This document shows positions 36,145 through 44,613 of a stretch of 64,000 bases of DNA, piece after piece. The stretch is from positions 39,549 to 103,548 of the forward strand of contig JABSOM010000014.1 in the NCBI GenBank assembly GCA_013215945.1, in the 5' to 3' direction. The notes beneath the pieces were generated by a model. The model was given only the letters and a program-made list of their open reading frames with translations, made no database searches and had not been told where the DNA came from. Both the position numbers and the translations under genes were made by a program. The DNA is from Campylobacteraceae bacterium. Its GTDB lineage: Bacteria > Campylobacterota > Campylobacteria > Campylobacterales > Arcobacteraceae. The first letter of the stretch is position 1; each line of letters begins with the position of its first letter.

Positions 36145-36861
36145 TTAGCCTAATAATTTATGCCCAATAATGCCCAAAAGAAAACCAAAGTTAACTCCAA
36201 GTGCAGGGAAATAACTCTTTTTTACCTTGGCCAAAGGTGCAATATCTTGAAAAACCAAATATAATATTCCTCCACTTGCAAATAACATTAAAGAGGACGT
36301 AAGTTCAGGCATATCACTTAAATACATATTTCCTAAAAGAGCAGATATTATTCCTAAGAAAGAAAGAAAAAACAAAATAATTAAACATTTTTTTACACTG
36401 TAGTGGTTTTTTCGTAAATCCCCATAAGAATTAAAAGCTTCAGGAAAGTTTTGCAGACCAATGAAAATAGCCAATAACAATCCAAGTTTATGATCCGTAG
36501 CAAAAACAGCACCTAAAGCAATAGCTTCAGGAATAAAATCAACCAACATAACCAATACTTGAGAAATATTTCCAGCTTTCTTTTCGATATAACGATCTAA
36601 AAGAAGAAAAAAGAGTGCGCCACTTAAAAAACTAAGTACTATTGGAAGAATACCCAGTGTTTCAATAGCTTTAGGTACTAATACAAAAGCAACGGCTGCA
36701 ATTATAATCCCTCCCCCAAAAGCCATAAAGCTGTGAATAAGATTCCTTTTTATAGGACTTTCTTTAAAGTATCTTTCAAACAAAAAAGAAAATACTCCCC
36801 CAAAAAAAACAGTAATACCAGAAAAAAATGAATACATTATTATAATTAATAAATCGCTCAA
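36145..36861 (-). CDS. ZIP-family metal transporter with altered ligand residues
   Basis: A 238-residue protein with about eight membrane helices and ZIP-like helices 4 and 5. The canonical H-N-x-P-E-G motif of helix 4 reads D-F-I-P-E-A here, and the helix 5 motif reads Q-N-F-P-E-A, so the two histidine ligands are Asp and Gln. Divalent-metal transport is likely by family, but metal preference could differ. It is the first gene of a minus-strand operon with GNAT and cupin genes. Confidence 0.75.
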   Translation of the reverse strand: MSDLLIIIMYSFFSGITVFFGGVFSFLFERYFKESPIKRNLIHSFMAFGGGIIIAAVAFVLVPKAIETLGILPIVLSFLSGALFFLLLDRYIEKKAGNISQVLVMLVDFIPEAIALGAVFATDHKLGLLLAIFIGLQNFPEAFNSYGDLRKNHYSVKKCLIILFFLSFLGIISALLGNMYLSDMPELTSSLMLFASGGILYLVFQDIAPLAKVKKSYFPALGVNFGFLLGIIGHKLLG

Positions 36862-37187
36862 TACTAGTCCTAATTATATTTAGGAAATAAAACCAACAAT
36901 TCAAATTTCTTATTTCTTGAATCCTATAATTATTCCCTTATATGTCATAATATTGTATACAGGCTTATGTTCTTATTTGATTAAATCAATAATAAAATAA
37001 TGAATAACTAAATTGACAGTACTTTTATTCATAATATACACTAAAGTTAAAACAAAACTGTTCAATATTTATCTTAATAAAATGACTTTTTTACTTATTG
37101 TAAATCACTTTTTAATTTTTTACCTACTGTTTTAATATTAAATTAATTATCAAAGTGTATACTTTTTAAAAAATTAAAGGATAAATT
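36862..37187. other. 326-base spacer between divergent genes
   Basis: This AT-rich gap lies between the ZIP gene (minus) and the solute-binding protein (plus). It holds several candidate -10-like hexamers, for example around 36947 and 37031, and no convincing ORF. No strong inverted repeat or metal-regulator box was recognised. Confidence 0.5.
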
Positions 37188-38003
37188 ATCAAAAAAGTTA
37201 TATTAATGATTATCTTGTTTCTTGGAACAAGTTTTTTTGCTTCAGATATAGATCTGTGGAAAAGTTCTACATTAAACAAAATTTTACAAAGAGGTGAGTT
37301 ACGAATTGGTTTAGACCCTGGATATATGCCTTTTGAAATGAAAGACAAAAATGGAAGACTTATTGGTTATGATATCGATATGGCTAAAAAAATGGCAAAA
37401 GACATGGGCGTAAAACTTAAAATTGTTCCTACGGATTGGGATGGAATAATTGCAGGTTTATTAACAGATAAATTTGATATCATCATGTCAGGAATGACAA
37501 TAACACAACAAAGAAATTTAAAAATTAGTTTTTCGAAACCTCATATTATTTTGGGTCAAACCTTACTTTTAAACAAATCTTTAGAAGGAAAAATCTTAAG
37601 TGCTAAAGATTTGGATAAAAAAGGTTATAAAATAGTAACTAAACTTGGGGTTACTGGTGAAATTGCTGCTAGAAAATTTTTTAAAAAAGCAGAAATACAA
37701 ACATTTGAGCGAATAACAGATGCAATAAGTGAAGTATTAAATGGAAAAGCAGATGCGGTTATATATGATAAACCATACAATGGGATTTTTCTAGCCAATA
37801 AAGGAAAAGGCCAATTAATACATTTAGATACGCCTCTTACTTATGAACCACTGGGTTGGGCTATAAAAAAAGGGGATGCTGATTTTATGAATTGGCTTAA
37901 TAATTTCCTAAGACAAATACAAGAAGACAAAGTAGTTGGTTTTTCGGATAAAATTTATAAGAAGTGGTTTATTGAAACGAAATGGTTAAACAGAGTACAA
38001 TAA
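37188..38003 (+). CDS. Amino acid ABC transporter substrate-binding protein, non-ATG start
   Basis: A periplasmic binding protein of family 3 (SBP_bac_3) of about 271 residues. It has the sequence RIGLDPGYMPFEMKDKNGRLIGYDIDMAKKMA, the DWDGIIAGLLTDKFDIIMSGMTIT block and the GWAIKKGD end. The only ATG in the region (37206) yields a signal without positive residues and has no ribosome binding site. An AAAGG at 37176-37180 instead points to ATC at 37188 (spacing 7), giving the typical (M)KKVILMIILFLGTSFFAS signal. No permease or ATPase gene is adjacent, so it is an orphan binding protein. Confidence 0.85.
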   Translation: MKKVILMIILFLGTSFFASDIDLWKSSTLNKILQRGELRIGLDPGYMPFEMKDKNGRLIGYDIDMAKKMAKDMGVKLKIVPTDWDGIIAGLLTDKFDIIMSGMTITQQRNLKISFSKPHIILGQTLLLNKSLEGKILSAKDLDKKGYKIVTKLGVTGEIAARKFFKKAEIQTFERITDAISEVLNGKADAVIYDKPYNGIFLANKGKGQLIHLDTPLTYEPLGWAIKKGDADFMNWLNNFLRQIQEDKVVGFSDKIYKKWFIETKWLNRVQ

Positions 38004-38030
38004 AAAAATAGAGCTATCTGCTCTATTTTT
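38004..38030 (+). terminator. Terminator of the binding-protein gene
   Basis: A perfect 11-bp stem (AAAAATAGAGC / GCTCTATTTTT) with a TATCT loop starts right after the stop and ends in a T run. Confidence 0.9.
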
Positions 38031-38096
38031 AAAAAGTCAAGATACAAGTATTAGTATAAGTTGACAAATTGTTTACTTTTTTCCTATTTATTAAAA

Positions 38097-38819
38097 CTAT
38101 ACAATACTTTTTATTATTAGAACTATAGCCCCAAGTGTTGCCATAGAAAGCACAATTATTTTGCTGTATTTAGGATTAAAATACTTAGAAAATACAGGTG
38201 CAAGAAAAAACCCAATAATAAAACCGGGCATCATATAAATTCCTGATAAGAATTGTACGCCTGAAAACTCACCAAAGATATAAAAAAGCAGTAACATCAC
38301 TATTGAAAATAAGGTATATAAAAATGCCAAGGTAGATTTTAAAGACTCCAACGGATGATTTTGAAATAACAAAGCTAAGATTTGACCTCCCACTGCAGCC
38401 ATTGAGCCCATAACTCCAGCTATAAAACCTCCAGAATAGTTAATACCCGTGTTTAAACTAAAGGATTTTATTTTAATACTTATAAAAACAGAGATTAAAA
38501 TAAATATTCCAAAAACAAGTCCTAAGTGCTCAAATTTAATATTTTTTAAAATAAAAATTGAAAGCAAGATTCCAGCTAACATACCCAAAGAAATTTGCAG
38601 CATGTTTTTCGTATCTATATGTTTTCTTCCTTTGTAGGACATCATGATAGTTAAAGCCAACGATGCAAAAGCAATGGGCGCAGGAATTAAAGTATAAGAA
38701 ATCATTGCTAAAAAAGGTACGATTATCATACCAGCCGTTACGCCTGTAGCCATTTGTAGAATTGAGCCAAGAATTAAAATAAAGTTTATAAGTAAATATG
38801 TGATAAAAGTAAGTTCCAT
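38097..38819 (-). CDS. TSUP/TauE-SafE-family sulfite or small-anion exporter
   Basis: A 240-residue protein with about eight helices matching TauE/SafE (TSUP). It has the initial QMATGVTAGMIIVPF block and the internal repeat SGGFIAGVMGSMAAVGGQILALLF, both family marks. TSUP members move sulfite, organosulfonates or other anions. With a sox locus in the window, sulfur-compound export is plausible but not shown. An AGGAGAAATA site decides the start. Confidence 0.85.
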   Translation of the reverse strand: MELTFITYLLINFILILGSILQMATGVTAGMIIVPFLAMISYTLIPAPIAFASLALTIMMSYKGRKHIDTKNMLQISLGMLAGILLSIFILKNIKFEHLGLVFGIFILISVFISIKIKSFSLNTGINYSGGFIAGVMGSMAAVGGQILALLFQNHPLESLKSTLAFLYTLFSIVMLLLFYIFGEFSGVQFLSGIYMMPGFIIGFFLAPVFSKYFNPKYSKIIVLSMATLGAIVLIIKSIV

Positions 38820-38908
38820 TATTTCTCCTATGAAATATGAAATGGGGTAATAAATTACGTCAAAAGTATTTGAAAAAAGTGATAAAAGTATCAGTGAGAA
38901 TTAAGAGG

Positions 38909-38965
38909 CTAAAGCCAGAGTTTAAGAAGCGTTCTAATAATTTGATTAAATGTAACTATATTCAT
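38909..38965 (-). CDS. Short ORF upstream of tauE-like gene, possible leader peptide
   Basis: An 18-codon ORF (MNIVTFNQ...KLWL) begins with an ideal AAGGAG site five bases before ATG and lies about 90 bases before the exporter start on the same strand. A ribosome binding site this strong before such a short ORF suggests a regulatory leader. The peptide is hydrophobic with few codons of any one amino acid, so no specific attenuation signal is evident. Confidence 0.35.
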   Translation of the reverse strand: MNIVTFNQIIRTLLKLWL

Positions 38966-39077
38966 AATTGCTCCTTAGGGATTAATAAACAAGAGTTTAG
39001 AGCGTATTTGCTTTATTTAGTATTAATCTTCATTAAAAAAAATGCTCATTTTTAAGTATACATTAAAATAAAAAAGC

Positions 39078-39102
39078 TAAAAATGAAGGTTTTTCATTTT
39101 TA
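39078..39102 (-). terminator. Terminator of the rubredoxin-like gene
   Basis: A 10-bp stem (TAAAAATGAA / TTCATTTTTA) with a five-base loop lies just past the stop at 39121 and continues into CTTTTTTATTTTAA on the minus strand. Confidence 0.75.
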
Positions 39103-39120
39103 ATAAAAAATTTTCTAAGT

Positions 39121-39291
39121 TTAGAGTTCTTCTTCTAATTCTTCAAAATCATCTTTGTAAGAGCCACAATCAGGGCATTCCCAATCACTTGGAATGTCTT
39201 TAAATGCAGTTCCTGCTTTAATTCCATTGTCAGGATCACCATTTTTCACTTCATATATATAACCACGTACAGTACAAATATAATCTTTCAA
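39121..39291 (-). CDS. Rubredoxin-like protein with only three of four cysteine ligands
   Basis: A 56-residue ORF reads as a rubredoxin: [13 protein letters not shown], then [17 protein letters not shown], then [17 protein letters not shown]. Rubredoxin binds one iron by two C-x-x-C loops. The second loop is intact (Cys39, Cys42), but the first has Cys6 and Arg9 (TGT ACT GTA CGT), so the fourth ligand is missing. Initiation is at TTG 39291 with an AAGGA site. The normal CxxCG would differ by one transition (TGT to CGT). It has its own terminator. Confidence 0.82.
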   Translation of the reverse strand: MKDYICTVRGYIYEVKNGDPDNGIKAGTAFKDIPSDWECPDCGSYKDDFEELEEEL

Positions 39292-39480
39292 TGAAAATCC
39301 TTCTCTTTTAATTTTAAATTCAATTTATAATAAAGATAGAATAACACTTCTTTTTATAAAAATCAAGCAAAAAATAAACTTATTAAAAAAATTTATAAAA
39401 AAGCACTCTTCTTGTATTTAATATCCCAAACACAAGCTATAAGTTAAGTATTTTCTCCGATGATATAAGCTCAAATTTGC

Positions 39481-39486
39481 TAGAAT
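39481..39486 (+). promoter_or_regulatory. -10 box of glnS
   Basis: TAGAAT in AAATTTGCTAGAATACC, 44 bases before the glnS ATG. Confidence 0.45.
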
Positions 39487-39529
39487 ACCACTCTAAATAA
39501 GAGTTTTAAAATCAAAAGGTTTAATTATA

Positions 39530-41779
39530 ATGAGTGAAAGTAAAGATTTTTTACGTGTCAAAGTGGAAGAAGATTTAAAAAAAGGCAAATACAGCGAGAT
39601 TATTACACGATTTCCTCCTGAGCCTAATGGTTTTCCACATATTGGACATGCTAAGTCTATTTGTATAAATTTTGGAATTGCACGAGATTATCAAGGACAT
39701 TGTAACCTTAGAATGGATGATACAAACCCCACAAAAGAAGACACAAAATATGTAGATGCATTAAAAGATGCAGTGAAGTGGCTTGGTTTTGACTGGGGAG
39801 ATAATGTAAAATTTACTTCTGATTATTTTCCCAAAATATATGACTATGCTGTTACTTTAATAAAAATGGGCAAAGCCTATGTTGATAGTATCAATGAAGA
39901 AGAAATGCGTGAGTTTAGAGGAACAGTAACAAGTGCTGGAAAAAGAAGTAAATATGCCAAACGTTCAATAGAAGAGAACTTAGAGCTTTTTTCTAAAATG
40001 AGAAAAGGCGAGTTTAAAGATGGTTCTCATGTTTTAAGAGCAAAAATTGATATGAGTGCAGCTAATATGAAATTAAGAGATCCTCTTTTATATCGTATCA
40101 GACATTCACATCATTTTAGAACAAAAGATGAGTGGTGCATTTACCCTATGTATGATTTTGCACATTGTTTATCTGATTATATTGAAGGGGTAAGCCATTC
40201 TATTTGTACGCTTGAATTTGAAAACAATCGTGATATTTACAATTGGGTATTAGATACTCTTGAACTTAAAGCCCCTCGTCCCTTTCAACATGAATTTGCG
40301 CGTTTGGGCATTAATTATACGGTTATGAGCAAAAGAAAACTTTTAGAACTAGTAGAAGCAAAAGTAGTTTCAGGATGGGATGACCCAAGACTTCCTACCA
40401 TTGCTGGATATAAAAGAAGAGGTTATACCAAAGAATCTGTTTTAAATTTTTGTGATCAAATTGGAATAGCTAAAGCCAATTCAATGGTAGATGTTTCCCA
40501 ACTTGAATTTTGTATAAGAGATGATTTAAATAAAAAAGTTCCACGTGTTATGTGTGTTCTTGATCCTTTAAAAGTAACAATAGAAAACTATGAAGGCATA
40601 GAAGAAATTGATGCTTCTTATTATCCACACGATGTTCCTAAAGAAGGATCTCGAAAACTTCCTTTTTCAAGTGAAATCTATATTGAACGTGAAGATTTTA
40701 TGGAAAATCCTCCAAAAGGATATTTCAGACTTACGAAAGATCAAGCAGTAAGACTTAGACATGGATACATAATCACGTGTAAAGAAGTTATTAAAGATGA
40801 AAGTGGAAAAATAATAGAAATAAAAGTCAACTATCATGCTGATTCTAAAAGTGGAAGTGACTCTAGTTCTATAAAAGTAAAAAGTGCGATTCATTGGGTA
40901 AGTGCAGCGCAGGCTAAAAAAGTAGAAGTAAGAGTTTATGATCGTTTATTTAAAAATGAAGCCCCCCAAGGGATAGAAGATATCAATGAAAACTCTTTAC
41001 AAATTATTAAAACGGCTTTAATTGAACCTGCTGTTATAAATGATAAAATAAATACCAGATTTCAGTTTGAAAGACAGGGATATTTTTATGCTGATCCACT
41101 TGATTATACAGATGAAAAACCTGTATTTAATAAGATTGTAGGACTAAAAGACTCTTGGACTAAAAAAACAAATACAGATAAACCTACAGAAAAAATAGTA
41201 AATAAAAAAGCACAAATAGATGGTGAAATTACAGCTATGAATAAAGAGCAACAAGATTTATTTGATAAGTATACAAACGAACTTAAATTAAATGCAGAAG
41301 TAGCTAATATTTTAGCAAGAGATGAAAAACTCTCTTCTTTTTATGAAGAAACACTAAGCTTTCTTTCAAGTCCAATAAGTTTAGCAAATATGGTAGCAAA
41401 TGAAGTAGCAAGAGAACTAAAAGAAAAAGAGTCAAAAGACCTAAAATTTACAGCAAATCAAATTAGCAAACTTGTAAAAATGTTAGATGATGAACTTATT
41501 TCAAGTAAAATAGCAAAACAAGTATTTGAAGAAATGATAAAAGAAGGAGAAGATCCAACAAAAATAGTTGAAGATAAAGGGCTTATACAAATAAGCGATC
41601 CTGCTAAAATTTTACCAATAATTGATGAAATAATGACAAACAATGCAGATAATGTTGCAAAGTTTAAAGCAGGAAACAAAAAACTCTTAGGCTTTTTTGT
41701 AGGACAAGTTCTTAAAAAAACAGCTGGAAAAGCAAATCCAAAAGTAGTAAATGAACTCGTAGCACAAAAGTTACAATAA
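39530..41779 (+). CDS. glnS: Glutamine--tRNA ligase with C-terminal YqeY domain
   Basis: The 749-residue protein has a class I synthetase core with HIGH (PHIGHAK near 36-42) and KMSKS-type (VMSKRK near 269) motifs. A C-terminal YqeY/GatB-tail domain covers about 590-749 (SLANMVANEVARELKE, LVKMLDDELISSKIAKQVFEEM). GlnRS charges tRNA-Gln directly. The appended YqeY domain helps bind tRNA, as in Deinococcus GlnRS. Helicobacter and Campylobacter lack GlnRS and use GatCAB, so this gene suggests acquisition in the lineage. The ATG has a rather distant AAAGG site (about 10 bases). Confidence 0.95.
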   Translation: MSESKDFLRVKVEEDLKKGKYSEIITRFPPEPNGFPHIGHAKSICINFGIARDYQGHCNLRMDDTNPTKEDTKYVDALKDAVKWLGFDWGDNVKFTSDYFPKIYDYAVTLIKMGKAYVDSINEEEMREFRGTVTSAGKRSKYAKRSIEENLELFSKMRKGEFKDGSHVLRAKIDMSAANMKLRDPLLYRIRHSHHFRTKDEWCIYPMYDFAHCLSDYIEGVSHSICTLEFENNRDIYNWVLDTLELKAPRPFQHEFARLGINYTVMSKRKLLELVEAKVVSGWDDPRLPTIAGYKRRGYTKESVLNFCDQIGIAKANSMVDVSQLEFCIRDDLNKKVPRVMCVLDPLKVTIENYEGIEEIDASYYPHDVPKEGSRKLPFSSEIYIEREDFMENPPKGYFRLTKDQAVRLRHGYIITCKEVIKDESGKIIEIKVNYHADSKSGSDSSSIKVKSAIHWVSAAQAKKVEVRVYDRLFKNEAPQGIEDINENSLQIIKTALIEPAVINDKINTRFQFERQGYFYADPLDYTDEKPVFNKIVGLKDSWTKKTNTDKPTEKIVNKKAQIDGEITAMNKEQQDLFDKYTNELKLNAEVANILARDEKLSSFYEETLSFLSSPISLANMVANEVARELKEKESKDLKFTANQISKLVKMLDDELISSKIAKQVFEEMIKEGEDPTKIVEDKGLIQISDPAKILPIIDEIMTNNADNVAKFKAGNKKLLGFFVGQVLKKTAGKANPKVVNELVAQKLQ

Positions 41780-41784
41780 CAATA

Positions 41785-41812
41785 AAAAAGGCCAGTTAAA
41801 ACTGACCTTTTT
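41785..41812 (+). terminator. Terminator of glnS
   Basis: A stem AAAAAGGCCAGT / ACTGACCTTTTT with one C-A mismatch and a TAAA loop lies six bases after the stop. Confidence 0.88.
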
Positions 41813-41855
41813 AAGATTTATACAATCTTTCTCTTTTTACTCTTAAAAAACTAAT

Positions 41856-42374
41856 TTATTCTTTTATACTTGCATAACCAAAAACAACAGAAAAAGCCTT
41901 ACAATATATCAAAACGGATTCATATTCATTAAGAGAAATACCTTTTAAAGAATAGTTTTGATTTCCTTTATTTCCTTTTAGTTTCTCAATTATTAACATC
42001 TTTCCAAGGCCATCTTTTTTTGGATTTTTATTGGAAGATAAAACCACATATAAATCAGGTCCATTTGTAGAATCAAAATTTTCAAAACGTAAATATGAGC
42101 TGTCATTATTTGTAAGCAATAATAAATCTCCAGATACATTATGTGAAGAATCCCCATCTACAAAAGAACCCAGTTTTTTATTTTGATTTGCAAGAGATGT
42201 TGGAATAACATCTTTTATAATACTGTCTTGCATAGAATTTTTTATCTTTTCATGTTCAGATAAAGAAATAGGCACAGCTTCATTGACTTCAACATTAATA
42301 AATAAAGGAGAAAGCAACCACCAAGAAATTACGGATACCAGTATAAAAATACTACTTATAATTATTTTTTTCAT
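41856..42374 (-). CDS. DM13-domain protein, membrane anchored
   Basis: The 172-residue protein has an N-terminal membrane anchor (about 4-25) and a DM13 domain (about 68-170). It carries the segment GSFVDGDSSHNVSGDLLLL, then RFENFDSTNGPDLYVVLS and the final VLIYCKAFSVVFGYA with the conserved cysteine. DM13 domains are proposed to have redox or electron-transfer functions. It is convergent to glnS and downstream of the catalase/ankyrin pair on the same strand, with an 80-base gap. Confidence 0.8.
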   Translation of the reverse strand: MKKIIISSIFILVSVISWWLLSPLFINVEVNEAVPISLSEHEKIKNSMQDSIIKDVIPTSLANQNKKLGSFVDGDSSHNVSGDLLLLTNNDSSYLRFENFDSTNGPDLYVVLSSNKNPKKDGLGKMLIIEKLKGNKGNQNYSLKGISLNEYESVLIYCKAFSVVFGYASIKE

Positions 42375-42451
42375 AATAAATTATATCAAATTTTCTTTTC
42401 ATTCTTCTAATAAAGAACAATTGACTATAAAAATAAGCAGCATTTTTTATT

Positions 42452-42928
42452 TTACTGCTGGGCTTTAACTTTAAAACAAGCAACAAAAGCAGAAAAAACT
42501 TCTAAGATTCTCATCATTATAGAAACATTTGTTTTTTTAGATTTTAAGTATTTTACGATATCAATATTTCCAAAAATACTTGCATACATAATAGCTTTTG
42601 AATTCACTTCTGCTTTATTCTCTACTAACAGTTTTACTATGTTTAAATAACCTTTAAAACAAACACCTTCTAAGGGTGTTTGCCCTCTTTGATTCTTTTG
42701 ATTTAATCTTGCTTTATATGAAATTAACATTTTACATGTTTCATAGTTTCCATTATAAGAAGCCAACATCAATAAACTATCCTCTTTATGCGTTGTTAAA
42801 TTGACACTCATTCCTGCTTTAATCATTTTTTCAAGTTCTTTACTCTCTCCTGTTCTTGCATAATCAAGAGCAATTATTTGTAATTGTTCATATCGTCTTT
42901 CTTCTTCTTGGCTTATATCTGTTTTCAT
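42452..42928 (-). CDS. Ankyrin-repeat protein coupled to catalase
   Basis: A 158-residue protein with an N-terminal charged helix and about three to four ankyrin repeats. Examples are [18 protein letters not shown] near 52-69 and [18 protein letters not shown] near 84-101. Its ATG overlaps the catalase stop by four bases, so translation is coupled. Ankyrin genes sit next to catalase genes in several bacteria and in Pseudomonas support catalase activity. A similar chaperone-like role is inferred here. Confidence 0.83.
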   Translation of the reverse strand: MKTDISQEEERRYEQLQIIALDYARTGESKELEKMIKAGMSVNLTTHKEDSLLMLASYNGNYETCKMLISYKARLNQKNQRGQTPLEGVCFKGYLNIVKLLVENKAEVNSKAIMYASIFGNIDIVKYLKSKKTNVSIMMRILEVFSAFVACFKVKAQQ

Positions 42929-44352
42929 GATAAAGCGCCTTTCACCCCATTTGCATACTCTTTTGAAATTTGTGTATACAAGGCCAATTGTTTATCAATA
43001 ATATATTGTGGCACCCCTTGCATAGAAGCTGCTATATTTGAAAAAAGTTGTTCTTTTTGAGAGGCAGACATTAAATTAAATAAAGCACGTGGTTGTTTAA
43101 AATAATCATTATTTTTTGTTTTATCATATCTATCAACCTTGCCTTCAATATCTAAAGCAGGTTCTCTAAACGCTTCATCTTCTTTGGGCCCATCAAAAGT
43201 ATTGGGTTCATAATTAACCCCTTCAACTTCTTTTATATCCTTATAGTTCATAGCCCCATCCATATGATAGGTATTTACTTCATTTAAGGGTCTGTTAATA
43301 GGAAGACTTTCATAATGGGTACCTACTCTGTATCTGTGGGCATCTGGGTAAGAAAAAGCTCTTGCTTGTAACATTTTATCAGGGGAAAGACCAATCCCTC
43401 TTACAGTATTAGAAGGGCTAAAAGCAGATTGTTCTACTTCATTAAAATAGTTTTCAGGATTTCTATTAAGCTCTAAAACACCTACTTTTATTAAAGGATA
43501 ATCTTGATGCGACCAAACTTTTGTTAAATCAAAGGGATTGTCTTCATGTGTACAGGCTTGAGCTTGGGTCATTATTTGTACATGCATATCCCAACGTGGA
43601 AAATCTTTATTCAAAATAGCTTCATAAAGGTCTCTTTGGGAACTCTCTCTGTCTTTTCCTACAACTTTTTCGGCTTCTTCATTTGTCATGGTTTCTATGC
43701 CTTGTTGTGTTTTAAAATGAAATTTAACCCAAAATCTCTCGTTTTCTTTATTTATAAAACTGTAAGTGTGCGATCCATAACCATTAATATGTCTTAAATC
43801 TGTTGGTAAACCACGATCTGAAAAAAGAATAGTAGTTTGATGTAGACTTTCAGGATTTTGTGACCAAAAATCCCACATACCAGTACTCCAACGCATATTT
43901 GTTTTGGGGTCTCTTTTTTGAGTATGTATAAAATCAGGAAACTTATAAGGATCGGAGATGAAAAATACAGGCGTATTATTTCCAACTAAATCCCAGTTTC
44001 CTTCTTGGGTATAAAACTTAATAGCAAAACCTCTAACATCTCTTTCTGCATCAGCAGCACCTTTTTCCCCAGCAACTGTAGAGAAACGAAGGAAAACAGG
44101 TGTTTCTTTTCCAATATAAGAAAATAAATCTGCTTTTGAGAATTTGGTAATATCATGAGTAATGGTTAGTTTTCCATGAGCTGCTGTACCTTTTGCGTGC
44201 ACTACACGTTCAGGTATTCGCTCTCGGTTTTGATGGGCAAGTTTTTCAATCAAATAATAATCTTGCATTAATACAGGACCTCTCTCCCCTGCACTCAAAG
44301 AGTTTTGATTGTCTCCAATAATATTACCAGCAGTAGATGTTAGTTTTTTCAT
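42925..44352 (-). CDS. katA: Monofunctional heme catalase
   Basis: The 475-residue clade 3-type small-subunit catalase breaks down hydrogen peroxide. It shows the distal His in [12 protein letters not shown] (near 48), the Asn in [10 protein letters not shown] (near 122) and the proximal heme Tyr in [14 protein letters not shown] (near 332), so the active site is complete. It has no signal peptide and is probably cytoplasmic. An AAGGATAT site precedes the ATG. The ankyrin gene overlaps its end. Confidence 0.96.
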   Translation of the reverse strand: MKKLTSTAGNIIGDNQNSLSAGERGPVLMQDYYLIEKLAHQNRERIPERVVHAKGTAAHGKLTITHDITKFSKADLFSYIGKETPVFLRFSTVAGEKGAADAERDVRGFAIKFYTQEGNWDLVGNNTPVFFISDPYKFPDFIHTQKRDPKTNMRWSTGMWDFWSQNPESLHQTTILFSDRGLPTDLRHINGYGSHTYSFINKENERFWVKFHFKTQQGIETMTNEEAEKVVGKDRESSQRDLYEAILNKDFPRWDMHVQIMTQAQACTHEDNPFDLTKVWSHQDYPLIKVGVLELNRNPENYFNEVEQSAFSPSNTVRGIGLSPDKMLQARAFSYPDAHRYRVGTHYESLPINRPLNEVNTYHMDGAMNYKDIKEVEGVNYEPNTFDGPKEDEAFREPALDIEGKVDRYDKTKNNDYFKQPRALFNLMSASQKEQLFSNIAASMQGVPQYIIDKQLALYTQISKEYANGVKGALS

Positions 44353-44364
44353 TGCATATCCTTT

Positions 44365-44383
44365 TATAATTTATTATATTATA
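44365..44383 (-). promoter_or_regulatory. katA promoter region with TATAAT-N7-ATTATA inverted repeat
   Basis: TATAAT, seven spacer bases and ATTATA form an inverted repeat 13 bases before the katA ATG. The minus-strand TATAAT serves as a likely -10 box. The repeat resembles AT-rich PerR/Fur-type operators used at catalase genes in epsilonproteobacteria, but the match is not specific enough to name a regulator. Confidence 0.35.
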
Positions 44384-44564
44384 GTCCAGAAAATAAGCTA
44401 AAAAACTTAACATTTTTTTCTAATAATTATGTATCAAAGTTCTTTAAAAACTTTTAATACATTAAATACACAGGGCTCAAAAGTATATATTATTTTATAT
44501 ATTATAAAATTATATAATATTTAAATTAATTTTTATTCCGAGTTCTTAAATATTTTTTCTTTGT

Positions 44565-44570
44565 TATACT
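44565..44570 (+). promoter_or_regulatory. -10 box of gdhA
   Basis: TATACT in TTTGTTATACTTAAATATC, 43 bases before the gdhA ATG. The ribosome binding site is GAAAGGAGAAG. Confidence 0.55.
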
Positions 44571-44613
44571 TAAATATCACGTCTCCTCATACAAATACGA
44601 GAAAGGAGAAGAA

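Noticed and set aside
38837..39055. Plus-strand ORF of 72 codons (MKWGNKLRQKYLKK...)
   Set aside because: It has no ribosome binding site, unusual Lys-rich composition and lies opposite the leader region of the tauE-like gene.
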